From Acanthacorydalis orientalis (Eukaryota > Arthropoda > Insecta > Megaloptera > Corydalidae), in NCBI GenBank assembly GCA_034766995.1, contig CM068322.1:9331810-9395809 (forward strand): a DNA stretch of 64,000 bases. Direction: 5' to 3'. Under the pieces are notes generated by a model. It was not told the origin of the DNA and did no database searches. It saw only the letters and a list, made by a program, of their open reading frames with translations. A program made the translations under genes and the position numbers. This document shows, piece by piece, positions 50,605-63,669 of the stretch (position 1 is its first letter; the number at the start of each line of letters is the position of its first letter).

Positions 50605-50774
50605 GTATTTCGATATTCAAATTTATCTGACGTTTGCTATACTTTTTTATTTGTTTGCATTGTATGATGTTGTATATTATGACAGTAGTGGATGAGTTTC
50701 AAATCATTTGCCAATGTATGGATGTCATTTTTATTTATGTAGGTAAAACAGTAGAAGTAATATACATGTTACGT

Positions 50775-50775
<1 letters not shown>

Positions 50776-50838
<63 letters not shown>

Positions 50839-50839
50839 A
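50776..50839. repeat. (TA)n array
   Basis: One TTTA break near the right end. Confidence 0.95.
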
Positions 50840-51759
50840 ATAACACATATGTAGTCAACAAATGTTACTTATGTGATATTCGTTGAGCTCAATCTGTTAC
50901 AATTTTTACATAAGATTTTTAAATTATGGTATATGTATATATCTATCTACGTTTCCTATTTAAAGTAAATTTTAGAAAAAATAAATTAATAAAAAAAAGA
51001 ATAGCAATTAAATATAATGCTATTTTTTCAACGTCTTTTTTGTGAAAATTATTAAACAACATAATATGTAGTTATGCAAAATTACGTCAGCGTAATTATG
51101 ATATATTTGTATTATAATTACACATTTATTTATAATAATATATTTTTATTGCATAAATATATTGAAATATTTTATCAATCAATAAATATATATTACATGT
51201 TATGTTAGTTCATATAGATTCATTTAGTTCATTCATTCATTAGTTCTTTCAGATTATTTTTTACAAAAAATATGAGACTATATAAAGAAGAAAAAATAAT
51301 ATAATTGACGATCATTTTTTATTACGTATAAGTAACTTAATTATGATGACAATATCTCATAATTATATACTCTATTTTATAATACAAAGTTACCATTATA
51401 AACTGGATGAATGTAAAATTAAATTATATTTTGTAAAATATATGTCCGAATTTTATTAAATTGTTTCTTGGACTATTTGTTATAAAATATGATTTTTGTA
51501 TCAATTGTCAATTTATTATAAGGAACATATAAACAACATAGACATATTATTGTATATAATGGAAGATTTCATTCAAAATCATTGGTTTTATGTAAATATC
51601 AATTCAATTGTAGATGCTGATAATATGTCAGTTTTTATTTCCGTGGTAAATTTTGTTGATTTTATTATAAAGTACAGTGCGTTTATTTATCTTTAAGTTA
51701 TGTAATCAAAAAAGAGACAAACTTTAGCAATACCATTCAGTTGAAACAAGATAAAATTC

Positions 51760-51785
51760 ATATATATATATATATATATATATAT
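51760..51785. repeat. (TA)n array
   Basis: Uninterrupted. Confidence 0.95.
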
Positions 51786-52397
51786 TGCGATCAGTGATTT
51801 TACTTTTTAATACTCTGTGTTTATTTCAATTTCTATCTTACTTCACTGTTGACGATGTCAGAAAGCTTAAGATCTAATTATTCTGTAAAAGCAGAAGATT
51901 AATGTTCATTAGTTGAGTTCATTTATCTTATGTGCATACATTGGTATAAAATATTTAAAGATATACTTTGTAATATAACGCAAAGACAAATGAAACAGAC
52001 TGTATATGTTTTTATATTGTTTATCTGTCTTACAATTACATACTATTAAAAAAAGATGAGACACATGTTGTATAATGCACAACTTACATTACATACATTT
52101 TATATATTCGTCATATGAACATAAAATAAGAATAAAGGCTATAAAAAATATTTATTAATATAAATTTAATACATTATCAGTCGTATCTTTTTACCAATTT
52201 CTTTTTTTAAACACAGTTTTTAAAAGCAGCTGATAACAGTTGTACTTTTCTCGACTGAAATTTTTATTTTAATATAAAAATATAAACATTATAAAACTAT
52301 TAGATAGGTTTCATGTATAATATCCAGTTATTATCGGAAATTTTATTTGGAAACTGTCCATTCTTTCTCAGTCTTCTACAGTGTAAGAACTTTTGTA

Positions 52398-52451
<54 letters not shown>
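52398..52451. repeat. (TA)n array
   Basis: Uninterrupted. Confidence 0.95.
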
Positions 52452-52454
<3 letters not shown>

Positions 52455-53033
52455 AACACGTATGAATCAAGTGTATATTTACATTTGCGGTTTAGTATAT
52501 GATAATGGAGAATTATGGTGAGGAATGTTTCCAAATGTGAAGGTACACTATTTAATTTTTTAGTTATTTGATATTATATTTAGAGTTAGTTACTTTTTTT
52601 ATAAATTATAATTAATTAAATTGAATATCACTGCAACTTTTGTCAATTATCAAAATATTGTTGCTAAGAATAAGCTTCAATATTAGTTAAAAATGATTTT
52701 TAATATTTTTGATGTAGATAAATAATATTTTATAAAAATAAACAATTTGTTTTATATGAATATTTATAAATTGTATTTAATTCATACTGAGAAAAATAAA
52801 CGGAATATAATATTTGTTAACTACATAAAATTAAAATAGTTTAATTATTTACCATTTTTACAGTTTTGTAGTCTAGAAGTAGTAGTGAATTTAATTTATC
52901 GTATGTTTATTTTCATCGTAATTTTAAAAAATAACTTCACTCTAATAATCAACACGTCACTTTTTAAATGATTGTATTTTTACACTTTGATTAAATGATA
53001 ATATGTAGTAAATAACGTTCACAGAAATGTATG

Positions 53034-53036
<3 letters not shown>

Positions 53037-53081
<45 letters not shown>
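53037..53081. repeat. (TA)n array
   Basis: Preceded by TGTATGTAT. Confidence 0.95.
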
Positions 53082-53083
<2 letters not shown>

Positions 53084-55313
53084 AATGAAAAAGCAAGCTA
53101 ACTTGTGTATTTCAACTGTTGGTATTGCGCGGTAGAGGTGATATATCTGGTGATGATGATCTAATATGTTTTTATTTTTTTGTAAATTAGTTTGTGGTTA
53201 GTGTTTTGGTTAGTAATAAAAATGAGAAGATTTATGTTTTGATTACATCTGTTGTCCCTTCAAAGATTCTTTGAAGAGTAAGAAAAACATTATTTTTATA
53301 AAATACACAATAGAGCTGTTCCTTTAGCACAGTAGAAATAATGCCTTTGTGTCTCCAGTAACGTATTGCTACAAGTTACTCTTATTGTTTCAATAGTAAT
53401 TACGATTTGTGAACAAAGCTTCCTTTGATTGCTACACATCAAATTATTGTTAACCAGATAAATGAGTCTACTTCAGCTGATCCTTGTGTATGTTAACTTG
53501 AGCAAACTATTGTTCTGATCCTTTGTTATATTTAGATAAATGGTAGGTAATGTAGACTAATTTATAGATATTATCTGGTCGATGAGGACAAAGCACTTCC
53601 GTAATTTTTATGATTTTTAAATAGACCGCTTTTGTTGACCGTGTCAATGTTATTGTCGTTTGTGAACTTATAATAAAAATAATAATTTATTATTATTTTT
53701 TTTATTCAGTTCTTATGTGAAAAGTGAAAATTGATATTATTGATATTTACCAAAAAAATATACTGTTTTGTATCAAAAATTTCATGAAAAGTGTCAGTAT
53801 TAACTTTTAACTGTCGAAATAAATTTAAATGTTCTTTGTACTTTTTTTTTGTGTAAGATATAAAAACTGCACCTACCCATTTATGTCATTTTCAAGTTAC
53901 GTTAAGTTATTTCGTGCAAGTTTACAGAAAGCTTATTGCAGAAGAAAAGTTTCAAGTATAAAATAAAACGTTCATTTTTATGACGACTCCATAGAACGCA
54001 ATCATGAAATACAAGACCAGCACCTTTGTGTTTGTATATGTGCAGATTTTGTATGCACAAGTTCTGTATAATATATTTAAATGAACGACTCAGTTCTCAG
54101 TTACTGTCTAGAATACGTAAACAATGATGTTAAGGGCGATAAGAATGCTGATTCAGATATAGAATTCAGAAAATAATTCGATGAAAAACAAAAAAAGTAC
54201 ATAAAGTACACAATATATTTATTTTTGAGATAAAATAAATTTTAATACTTTAGAACTGTATTTAAAAAATAATTTATTTGATGTAAAATATTTTTTGAAA
54301 ATTAAAATACTTTATACTTTTTTTTTCTGTAGATTTCTAGTACATTTATCAATATAAGGATAATATATATTTTATACATAAAATATATATTATAAAAAAA
54401 TAAAGTTTATTTGTGATTTTAAAGTTATTTAAAACTAATTAATTGGATATAATTTCAAAGTCTAGATTAATATGTTTGAATTAGAATTATTTGAGTTTTC
54501 AACACTTAGAAGAAATATATTACAAGTTAATATTTCTCATAATAATTATTATTTTCCCATTAATTTTTAAAATGTTCCTAGTCTGTTTTGATTCATACGC
54601 CCTCAAAATAAAACCTTTCTCCTACACACTTACATATACGAGTATGGTTATTTTGTCCCACACAGTATTTACCACATCTACCTTTCTTCTTTGTTCTATA
54701 CAATTTAAATTCACTTTCTTTCAAATTTATTTTTATTCTTTCTCTCCTTTACAAATATATTCCAATTTATTATTTAAACTCTTATTTAATTACTTCTTAC
54801 AAACATTTATAAAATTTTCAATATTATTATCGTTATTAAAATGATGTAAAAAAAGTAATGTACCATAAAACATTGAAGCGTTATCTAAAAAAACGGACTC
54901 CAGCGATGCGGGGATCACCGATGACCCCCACTAAGATAAATGCATCACAAAAAATTCATTATAGCATTTTAGGCAAGTCATATAAAATTGGTCCGGAATT
55001 CAACGTGTTAATACAAAAATTGAACAAAGAACTGAAAAATGTTAATTAATTTTTCAAACATTTCTTAAGTACCAAATATTATGTTATTTTAAAAATCAGT
55101 GTTTGTAAACAATTTCCTTATAGGTACATTCAAAGAAATTTGTGTTTTTTTTCTTATTAAAAAAACACTTCTTTATATTTAACTACTCAATGTTTTTTTA
55201 GGAAAAGTTATAATTGAATGTCAGCGACATATAAATAACATAATCTATAATAATACTGATGTTGGTAATTGAACATTTTTTTAAATATATTATTTTTCTT
55301 ATATGATACTGAG

Positions 55314-55315
<2 letters not shown>

Positions 55316-55370
<55 letters not shown>
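55316..55370. repeat. (TA)n array
   Basis: Uninterrupted. Confidence 0.95.
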
Positions 55371-55372
<2 letters not shown>

Positions 55373-55479
55373 ATGTATTGATTATCGATCAAGGAGTTTA
55401 TAATAAAATTTGTTTTTTCGAATAGAAATCCAATATCACAATGTTTCGAATTTTAGAAAAACGACGAATTTCTTTTAAC

Positions 55480-55860
55480 GTATTTCATTTTTCCTTGTTC
55501 CATTGAGAGATTCTTGTATCTTGGCATTGCTTGGCCCGTTAACGCGCAGAACACGTTACAGAACAATGAGCTCCGTACGGGCCTAATTAACAAAGTCGAA
55601 AAGTTTGGCGCCTCGTGAAAAGTTGTCTTTTAATGTGTTTCATGACAAAAGTTTCATTTGGCATTACTGTTATGGAGCAGAGCTCAATGTTTTTCAGACA
55701 CTTTTGTTCATGGTATTAACGGGCTTGAACCGAAAACATCTAGTCAATTGCGTCCTTATTGTTATTTTTTTTGTTCCTTTTTCAATTATAAAGTTGAAAT
55801 GCACATACACTCAAAATGAGTTCGTTGTCCGAAATTTACATAAAAGTAAACGTGTTTAAT
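55480..55860. other. GC-richer island with short inverted repeat
   Basis: 'ggcccgt' and 'acgggcc' face each other about 50 bases apart (55531-55583). 'tcttttaacgtatttcat' near 55471 recurs as 'tcttttaatgtgtttcat' near 55625. An 84-codon plus-strand frame has no recognised domain. Possibly a non-autonomous transposon. Confidence 0.3.
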
Positions 55861-57823
55861 ATTGAAAATTTTCGATATGCGTTTTATATTCTATCAGATT
55901 ATTATTTTTAAATTTTTTTAATTAAATACAATATTATATATCAATATATTTTTTTAAAATATATAAAACTGTTAAAAAAAATATATGTAAATTCATTTTA
56001 GATATAATATTACATTTTAAATACAATTATATTTATATATCATACATTAAAAGACCGTTTGGCATAGTTGTAGATACACTTTTGATATAAAAATATTAAA
56101 ATTTAACTATTATAGAATGAAAAATTTATTCCAGATATAAATACTATTATACTATTTTTATTTTATAGAGAAATTTTTAATTTACCATTAAAAAAATGTT
56201 TTCAAATATTAAGTATTAATATATATTAGTTGAGCGAGCTGTTTTTATATTAAACGAATTGTGATTTGTAAAAGAGTGTTAGTTACGATGATACCTTTTC
56301 GAGAAATCAAAAGAATATTAAATTTACATGTGGTTAATTTTTATTTACATGTGATATATAAAAAGGAGGTTTAGTAGTATTAGATTGTTTTCAAATTTTA
56401 GTTAAATAATTTAAAATGAAATTGTTAGATTTTTCTGCATCTGTGACTATTTACATAATTTTGAAACTAAGAAAAGTACAATTTAATAAACAATGAACAG
56501 ATATTTAAAAAGGCCGTTTTTTAATTTAAGTGGTTTTATTTTATATATTGTATGTATTAAAAGTATCTGATTAATAGTTAGTTAATCGATATTATAGAAA
56601 TTTTATTTAAAATTACTTCCTTAATACCAAATCTCATACAAAGCACAATATATTACATGCTTGCCGAGTCTTTTACTTATTTTTTTGTATGTTTTTGTTT
56701 ACTGATAATTTCATGTATGTTTTAAGTCATATTATTTACATTAACTTTACAAATAGATATATACACTTCTCTATTATAATAACAAGTCCTCTGTTGATTC
56801 TTATTAAGATGTATATGAATTCAGTTCATTTAATGTGATTGAATGATGAAAACATTTTCTGTGGTATGGTTATAAATAAAATAGAATTCTTATCTTAAAT
56901 ATATTTTCTTTTCGTTGGACATTCAAAAATAACAATTTTTTTATGTAATTTTTCCAACATTTTTAACTTTAAAATGATACATGCTTTTACGCCTTTAATA
57001 ATATGCCTCCTTTTTATAATATATTCAATGAATTCGGTAATAAAAACGTCAATATTTTTTTTCAATATTAATAATTCTATAATTATTAATTGATTATCTT
57101 AAACATTACCTTTTTTGATTGGCATTTGCCTTTTTTTGTGGTTTGAGTATATTTAATTATGATTTTTCTAATCCTGTTTATATCATATTTGCTTAGATTG
57201 TATTTTCATTTATATTAAATACATTTTTTTCCTATTATATGCAACCACTTCCACTTATTTAATAATTAACTGAATTTAGTGAAAAAAATAAATACAGATT
57301 TAAAATATAAGAAATATGACTATAGTTTCACATCAATTGAATGAGAACAAATTTTCAATGATTTATAACTCTTTAAGATTGATATTCAATTTATAGAAAT
57401 AAATCCAGAAGGAAATAATAAATTATAAATCTGGAAAATTATATAATTTTCTGTAAAACGGGACATAAAAATTCTGAACGATTTTAGAATACTTGGCCCT
57501 GAAAATTTTCAAACATTGGAGAACCTTTTGTAAAAAAAATCGAAAAATACTCTAGAATGTTCTAGAAAAACTGACTTCGAATATATAATTAGCCATTAGT
57601 CGAGTAAGTCGATTCTATTAACAAATAAATTATTTTTTTTAAAAAAAACTTGAGCTAAATTTATAAAAAATGTCCACATTTAGGTCATTAAGCCGTTAGT
57701 GTATGAGATGGGGAGTATATAGAAAGTTTATGAGGTTATCAGAATACAATGCTTATTGTGAAAATTTCAGTCAGTATTAGAGATAAGTTGGAAGTTTCGT
57801 TAATAGAAAGGGATTCAAGAAAG

Positions 57824-57826
<3 letters not shown>

Positions 57827-57898
<72 letters not shown>
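57827..57898. repeat. (TA)n-(CA)n-(TA)n compound array
   Basis: CA block in the centre; lies about 50 bases before the LINE fragment. Confidence 0.95.
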
Positions 57899-57902
<4 letters not shown>

Positions 57903-57945
57903 GTTTTGGTGTGTATGTTTCCAAAATCATTTAAAGACTCCAAAC

Positions 57946-58278
57946 AACGCAGAAAAGTATGAAAAGATGTACGCTAGGAATATCAAGAAGAGCTAAGAAG
58001 AGAATAAAATTGTTACGAAAACGGACAGTATAGAAGTAATAAAAAGAGTAAAGAGTCTGAAATGGAAATGGGCGGGATATGTTGTAACAATAGAAGACAA
58101 CCGAGGGACAACAGAAATTATTAACTGGGAACCAAGGAATATAAGAAGACCAAGAAAGAGGCTAATGCACAGATGGGATAAGGAAATTAAAAATTTAATT
58201 GAAAAGAGAGGCATTCAATCGTACAAAATGGAAAATAATGAAAGATGAATTTATCTAGCAGAGTGGATTGACAGATGC
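57946..58278 (+). pseudogene. LINE reverse transcriptase, C-terminal fragment
   Basis: 5'-truncated non-LTR retrotransposon. One frame gives MKRCTLGISRRAKKRIKLLR; after one frameshift another gives DSIEVIKRVKSLKWKWAGYV, EDNRGTTEIINWEPRNIRRP, RKRLMHRWDKEIKNLIE and, past one stop, AEWIDR. This matches the C-terminal tail common to many insect LINE polymerases ('R..RI..LKWQWAGHV.R..D.RW...I..W.PR...R..GRP..RW.D'). Reverse transcriptase core and endonuclease are absent. A (CTG)n-like stretch and then a (TA)n array follow where the LINE 3' tail would be. Confidence 0.8.
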
Positions 58279-58298
58279 TGCTGCTGCTGATTTATGTT

Positions 58299-58300
<2 letters not shown>

Positions 58301-58339
<39 letters not shown>
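58301..58339. repeat. (TA)n array after LINE fragment
   Basis: Sits in the position of a LINE 3' tail. Confidence 0.95.
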
Positions 58340-58344
<5 letters not shown>

Positions 58345-58427
58345 TTAGATTTTTGTACCTTAAAGTCTATAAGCTATTATTACAAGTTAAGTACTATGGG
58401 AAATAAAATGTTAAAGATGAAATTGTC

Positions 58428-58660
58428 CTAATGGTTTTCAACCTTTCGGATTAATTGAGTTTCAGTTCTCCACTACTAGTTCCGAAATGTAGATCATATA
58501 ATGACAAATATTAGACAAAGTAAATTTTAAGTCGATTGTAGGATTGTAGGTTGGTCGATTTTAGATTTTATAGTTTCTAACATTTACCTGAAGATTACAC
58601 ATCTGCCGAAATTAGTAGTGGAGAATAGAAACTCACATAATACAAAGGAAGAAAACCGCA
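58428..58660. repeat. CTGAAGATGG palindromic repeat, copy E
   Basis: Left arm 'aatggttttcaacctttcgg', 'attaattgagtttcagttct' and 'ccactactagttccgaaatg'. Right arm 'acctgaagattacacatctg' and 'ccgaaattagtagtggagaa', then 'tagaaactcacata' and 'aaggaagaaaacc'. The arms are about 80 bases apart. Confidence 0.65.
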
Positions 58661-60242
58661 AATTCAACAAAAATGATAGTTGTATTCTGTTCTATAAGAA
58701 TGCTCCATAATAATATATTTCTTTATTCTGACATTAAATGCCATCAAGTACTGTCTACGTGAATTCATATTTGCAGCACGTTCCCATATTATCCAATATA
58801 TAGAACTAAAATATTTTTGATGTATGTGGTATATAGAATATTAATTAAAATAATTATCAACCTTGATTTAATATTCTTTAATTATAGTAAAATAACATTT
58901 TAAATTGAAAATTATATCTAGCAAACACAATGAACGAAATATTTATGGATTTCCATTATTATGATGTTAATCTTATAATAAATCAGAAAATAATAAGAGA
59001 CAGTCTCAAATAGTTCCATTTGTACCAATAATATTTCTCTGATTCTAAGTTAAAAGATTTGTATTTATTTAGGAGTGTATACTATTTTGAATAAACAGAT
59101 ATGTAATACTGTTAGACGATTAAACGAAATTAGAGGAATTATTGATGAATTAATCGATTATCATTTTCACCATGTTAAATGAAAACTGGCAGAAAAAAAA
59201 TAACTTTTTTGTATACTCTAATAAAAAAATCTGAACAATTTTCGATATTGAAAACAATTTAACACAGACGCATTTCATTTTTTAAAATCGATATTGTTTA
59301 CTCTCTCAATCCAGCTATATTATTTATAAAATTATAATTATTATTGAAACAACTGATTTACATTTTCATAAAAATCTTCTTCAAACATTAAAAATAGTGT
59401 AATTTAATTAAGAGATATTTAATTGTAAAAAATTCATAGAAAGCAATCTAATCATGTCTGTATGCAAGAATTTATGATCAATGGGCATTGTGGTTTTAAG
59501 CAGGAATACAGATTATCCAGTAATTGCTGTGACTAACCGAATAACATAACTCATGGAATCTACTTCTGTGCACGAAGGTTTTAATGACGGTCGATAAACG
59601 TACATGTTGTGTTTGGATGATCAAAACATGATATTAAAATATGAAACTGGAACATCCATACTTTTTGTCTTTATTTTTTAAAATATCGGTATGCGTTTAA
59701 ATTTTAAATTTAAGATTATTTTCGTTTCGTTATTTCTTTTATTATAATGGAAGAATTATGCGTCCTGTATTTTTATGAACACGAATTCTTAGTTTAAATT
59801 CATTACGTTCTGTAAGTGTACTCGTGATATTCATATTAAACAAAAATTACATTGAGAAATTATTTTCAGAGATATTTCATTTTTCATATAAAAAATGTTA
59901 ATATTCGAATATTTAATTAAAATTTATATAATAAGAAATTATTCACAATACAGTTTTGACATTGCGACTAAATTCACTTCTACAAACTGCATAATCAATA
60001 ATTGAAAATGATCAGTAATCAATTGCTAAATATTTTTTATCAGAAAAAAAAATATGATTTGTATGTGATTAAAAAATTCATTATTTAGTATTTAATACTT
60101 AACTTAATTATTAAATATACGATATATGATCAATATTTTAAAATATTATCAAATGATTCATTGCAGTTGAAATTATTATTTATATTTTTATATTCTTTAT
60201 TGATATTATCGGATTTTTTTTCAAAACTGACTATAATGTAAT

Positions 60243-60256
60243 GTATATATATTATG

Positions 60257-60316
<60 letters not shown>
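60243..60316. repeat. (TA)n array
   Basis: Imperfect left edge, then a long pure core. Confidence 0.95.
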
Positions 60317-60320
<4 letters not shown>

Positions 60321-60699
60321 TTATATGTGTGTATGTATAACTATATACATATATTCATATAGATAAAATTTATTACATTGAACCACTGTAGTTGCATTGT
60401 TATGTGCTCATATACATATATTTAGGTCCTCAAGGGATCAATTCGTATTATCTTTGGTTTACAATTCGATTGAATTTTCCTTATTACATCAGATATCACC
60501 ATTTGTAGACTGAGCAGTTTTATTAGCATTTCTTGAGATGATAAAATCAGATTTAGTAATTAGAATTTAATTTTAATTTTGTACAAACTTTATTTATAAT
60601 ATATTTATTTTATTTTATTGTCTTGGTTTCGAAGTAAGTAATAAATTATGTTCTAAAATGTTAAAAAAATGAAACAATATTCTTTTTTTACATTTTAAC

Positions 60700-60737
60700 A
60701 TATACACATATACACACACACATATACATATATATAT

Positions 60738-60778
<41 letters not shown>

Positions 60779-60796
60779 GATATATATATATATATA
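60700..60796. repeat. (CA)n/(TA)n compound array
   Basis: Mixed CATA/CACA units then TA, with one CGA break. Confidence 0.95.
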
Positions 60797-62112
60797 AATA
60801 TTTTTATATGGTGTTATTTATAGATAAAAAGTAATAAGTGATAATTGAAAAATAAATATTTACATTTGGGAAATATTTGATTATTTAGTTTTATTTATTG
60901 CAACTTTCAAAATATTTTCTAGAGTGTTAAACGTGAAAATACTAAAAAAAAATATTTAATCATAATAAAGAAGTCGTCACTTCTGCATATTTGAAGAAAG
61001 ATGAATTGAAAAATAATACAAATAAAAAATAAAAAAGAGAAATAATGTATTACGCGTCTTAAAATCTGTATACTTTTGTTAAAAATTGTAATCTATAATA
61101 ATTTAGTTATTAGTTAGTTTGTCTTTGTACATTTTTACATTCTATACTAATTCATGAATTATAAAAAAAGCCAAATTTGGACGAAATATGATTAATTTAT
61201 ATAGAATGGTATCACAATCATGATGATATTTTACATAAATTTTTTTATGTCGGTAAAATATACATTAAAAATTAAAATGGATGTAGTTTTAATTAATTAT
61301 TAATATTATACTGCAGTAGTTTTTAAACATTTTTTGCTATTATATTTACTAGAGTGGTGTGTTCGAAAAAAAAGAAACATAAAAATATTAAAAGTACAAG
61401 ATTGAAATTCTCTTGAATAAGGCAGAGAACTGATTTTAAAATTAACGTACAATTTCAGAATAAAAGAAGTACCAGTTTAAAAAATTATTAATTTCTTATA
61501 ATTTTTTCCGCAGTTTCACATATATTAAAAATAACAAAAATAAGAGAATAATATATTACTTAATAATTATTATTTATTTTTTTTATAAGATTTTATTTAA
61601 CGTAAAGAGTATGCATATGAATTATTTATGTATTTAAGCATGTAAGGCTATTAAGACTATATTAATATTACTGAAGTATGTAGCTATTTTCACGAAGTTT
61701 TTATAAAAATAGGTGGGAATTAAATATTTTTTTATTTTTCACAGATATAAAATTTATAGCAACATAGGTAAATGATTTAATGCCTGACAATGTCCATTTA
61801 CATTTAGCCTGATGTATTCAATGAATAATATCTCATTCAAACCTAAAATATAAATACTATGTATTTTGTTTTGCTGTTATTTGTTGTATATTAATATATA
61901 GTCTCTCAAAGTTATTAAATGTTTTTAAATTGACATATTTTTTTGCAAAAATGTTATCTTATGAAATAATATTGCCAAATCTTCTTGAAAAACAGTATGT
62001 GCTGCATACTTACTTTCAAATTTGACTATTCTCTGTAATAACCGACTGTATCAGTTTATCCGTTGTATGTATTCAAATTTGTGCGAATATACTGTAATAT
62101 AAAAAAATATAA

Positions 62113-62317
62113 GGTGATTCAACTTAGACTTCCACACAAAAATAATAAAAAAAACATAAAAATTAAAAAAGGACATGTTATCCTCCATTTAGTATTTTAG
62201 CTCAATTGTATTTTAATATTGAATTGAATTAAAATATTAAATAAGAAATAACACCACACTTTTCTTAACCTCTGCGCCTCTTTTTAATACTTCCATATAG
62301 AAGCCTAAGTTGAAACC
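62113..62317 (+). mobile_element. Terminal-inverted-repeat MITE, copy 2
   Basis: Second copy of the 1.5-kb MITE, about 205 bp, in the opposite orientation. The left end is GGTGATTCAACTTAGACTTC and the right end, reverse-complemented, GGTTTCAACTTAGGCTTC. It is longer than copy 1 because of extra A-rich sequence after the left arm and a small 'tattttaatattgaattg' inverted stretch in the middle. No (TA)n array flanks it and no clear target duplication is visible. Non-coding. Confidence 0.8.
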
Positions 62318-62371
62318 CATTGTATAATTAAATTTGTTTTTATACCTTTAATTTTGTTCATATGTTGCCCT

Positions 62372-62552
62372 AGTGTTCTTTGTCCTTTTATATCGCTCGA
62401 ATTTCTGTTCTTCACTATTCGTTTCTGCACATGAACCACCTTTCAGTAAAGTTTGGAGACTTTAGATTATCTAAAATCTACCAAAAGTTGGCTCATATGC
62501 AGGAATTAGTAGTGCAAATAGAATAATTAAAAAAAGATGAATACTACCAAGA
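62372..62552. repeat. CTGAAGATGG palindromic repeat, copy F
   Basis: Left arm 'ttctttgtccttttatatcg' and 'tttctgttcttcactattcg', then 'tttctgcacatg'. The middle 'tctaccaaaagttggct' matches copy A. Right arm 'gcaggaattagtagtgcaaa' and 'aaaaagatgaatactaccaa'. It lies about 55 bp right of MITE copy 2. Confidence 0.6.
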
Positions 62553-62932
62553 AAGAACATAATATATTGTTAGAGAAAATATTATATGATTCTTATATAT
62601 GACAAATTTAAATTTCTTTTATTTTCTTTATGAGTATATATTTTCATCATTTTTACAAAATTAGCTTCGCAGAGATTTATATTTGATTTTGTATCATAAA
62701 TTTAACTTTTGTAAGTTGTCAATTATTTAATTAAAAATGACATGTAATTAAACCGTTTTAAGTTGTACCCGATGTTATTGGATTTGTAGTGAGTGTCTTT
62801 TACTTGACGAGATCACTCATAGAATTGAGTCTTCACTTGGACTTATTTCTAATTTAATTCAAAGCTCAAAACGAAATGGTTGTCAAAAACCATCACTGCG
62901 CTAGGTAAAACGTTGGTAGAATATATTAAATG

Positions 62933-62966
<34 letters not shown>
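62933..62966. repeat. (TA)n array
   Basis: Followed by GCGTATGTGTG. Confidence 0.95.
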
Positions 62967-62969
<3 letters not shown>

Positions 62970-63189
62970 TATGTGTGTATGAATAGCTCCAATTTATAAA
63001 ACTATGAATTGTTTAATTTACATTGTATTTAGTAAATGTTTTCATGAATGTTTAATATGGCGTATCAGTCCTAAAACAAGTTATTAAATAAATCTGTGTC
63101 AAATTTTCTATCTTATCTTATTTTTATTGTAATTTCAAACTTTATTAAAAATGTCTCAGTTCTAACAAAGGATCTTTATTCAACACGTG

Positions 63190-63596
63190 CAAAACTTACA
63201 CAACAGTGATTTTTTCTTTTAGTGTTCGAAAAGAGAAGAAATCGACTAACGAAAGTTAAAATGGAAAAATAATTTATGGAAAATCGTGTATATAGAGAAT
63301 TACGCGACGAAAAATTTTAAATCATCGCATCAATATTCAAAACGAAAATCCCTCGAAAGACAAACTTAAAAATATTGAAGACGGGTGTTGATCATACGGT
63401 GGAGGGGGAAATAGTAGGATGTGAACCAGCGCTATCTTGGTGACAAGTATTAAGTGGCGACGGGAAGCAAACTTCATAAATGAATAATGCGCTCAAAATT
63501 ACATTCTTAACAGCATAGCCATGCACTTCTGTTTTGTATGAAAATTTATGGTTGATAACAAATTCTCGAGTGTAAAATGAAAGCATCATTTTTTTA

Positions 63597-63627
<31 letters not shown>

Positions 63628-63631
63628 CATA

Positions 63632-63669
<38 letters not shown>

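Larger units (their letters stand above)
53090..57820. other. Upstream region, unassigned
   Basis: Includes an oddly pyrimidine-rich 117-codon frame (54491-54844, many Phe/Leu/Tyr/Ile), a 63-codon frame at 54858-55049 with a less biased product (Pro/Thr/Lys-rich start, LGKSYKIGPEFN), and the island at 55480-55860. None shows a known domain. These may be pieces of one unidentified repeat. Confidence 0.4.
58670..62100. other. Upstream region without genes
   Basis: Plain AT-rich DNA with two array clusters; no coding or transposon signal seen. Confidence 0.55.

Noticed and set aside
57553..57568. GAA..TTC..GAA heat-shock-element-like triplet (AGAATGTTCTAGAAA)
   Set aside because: With this base composition about one such match is expected by chance in a window this size, and no gene starts nearby.
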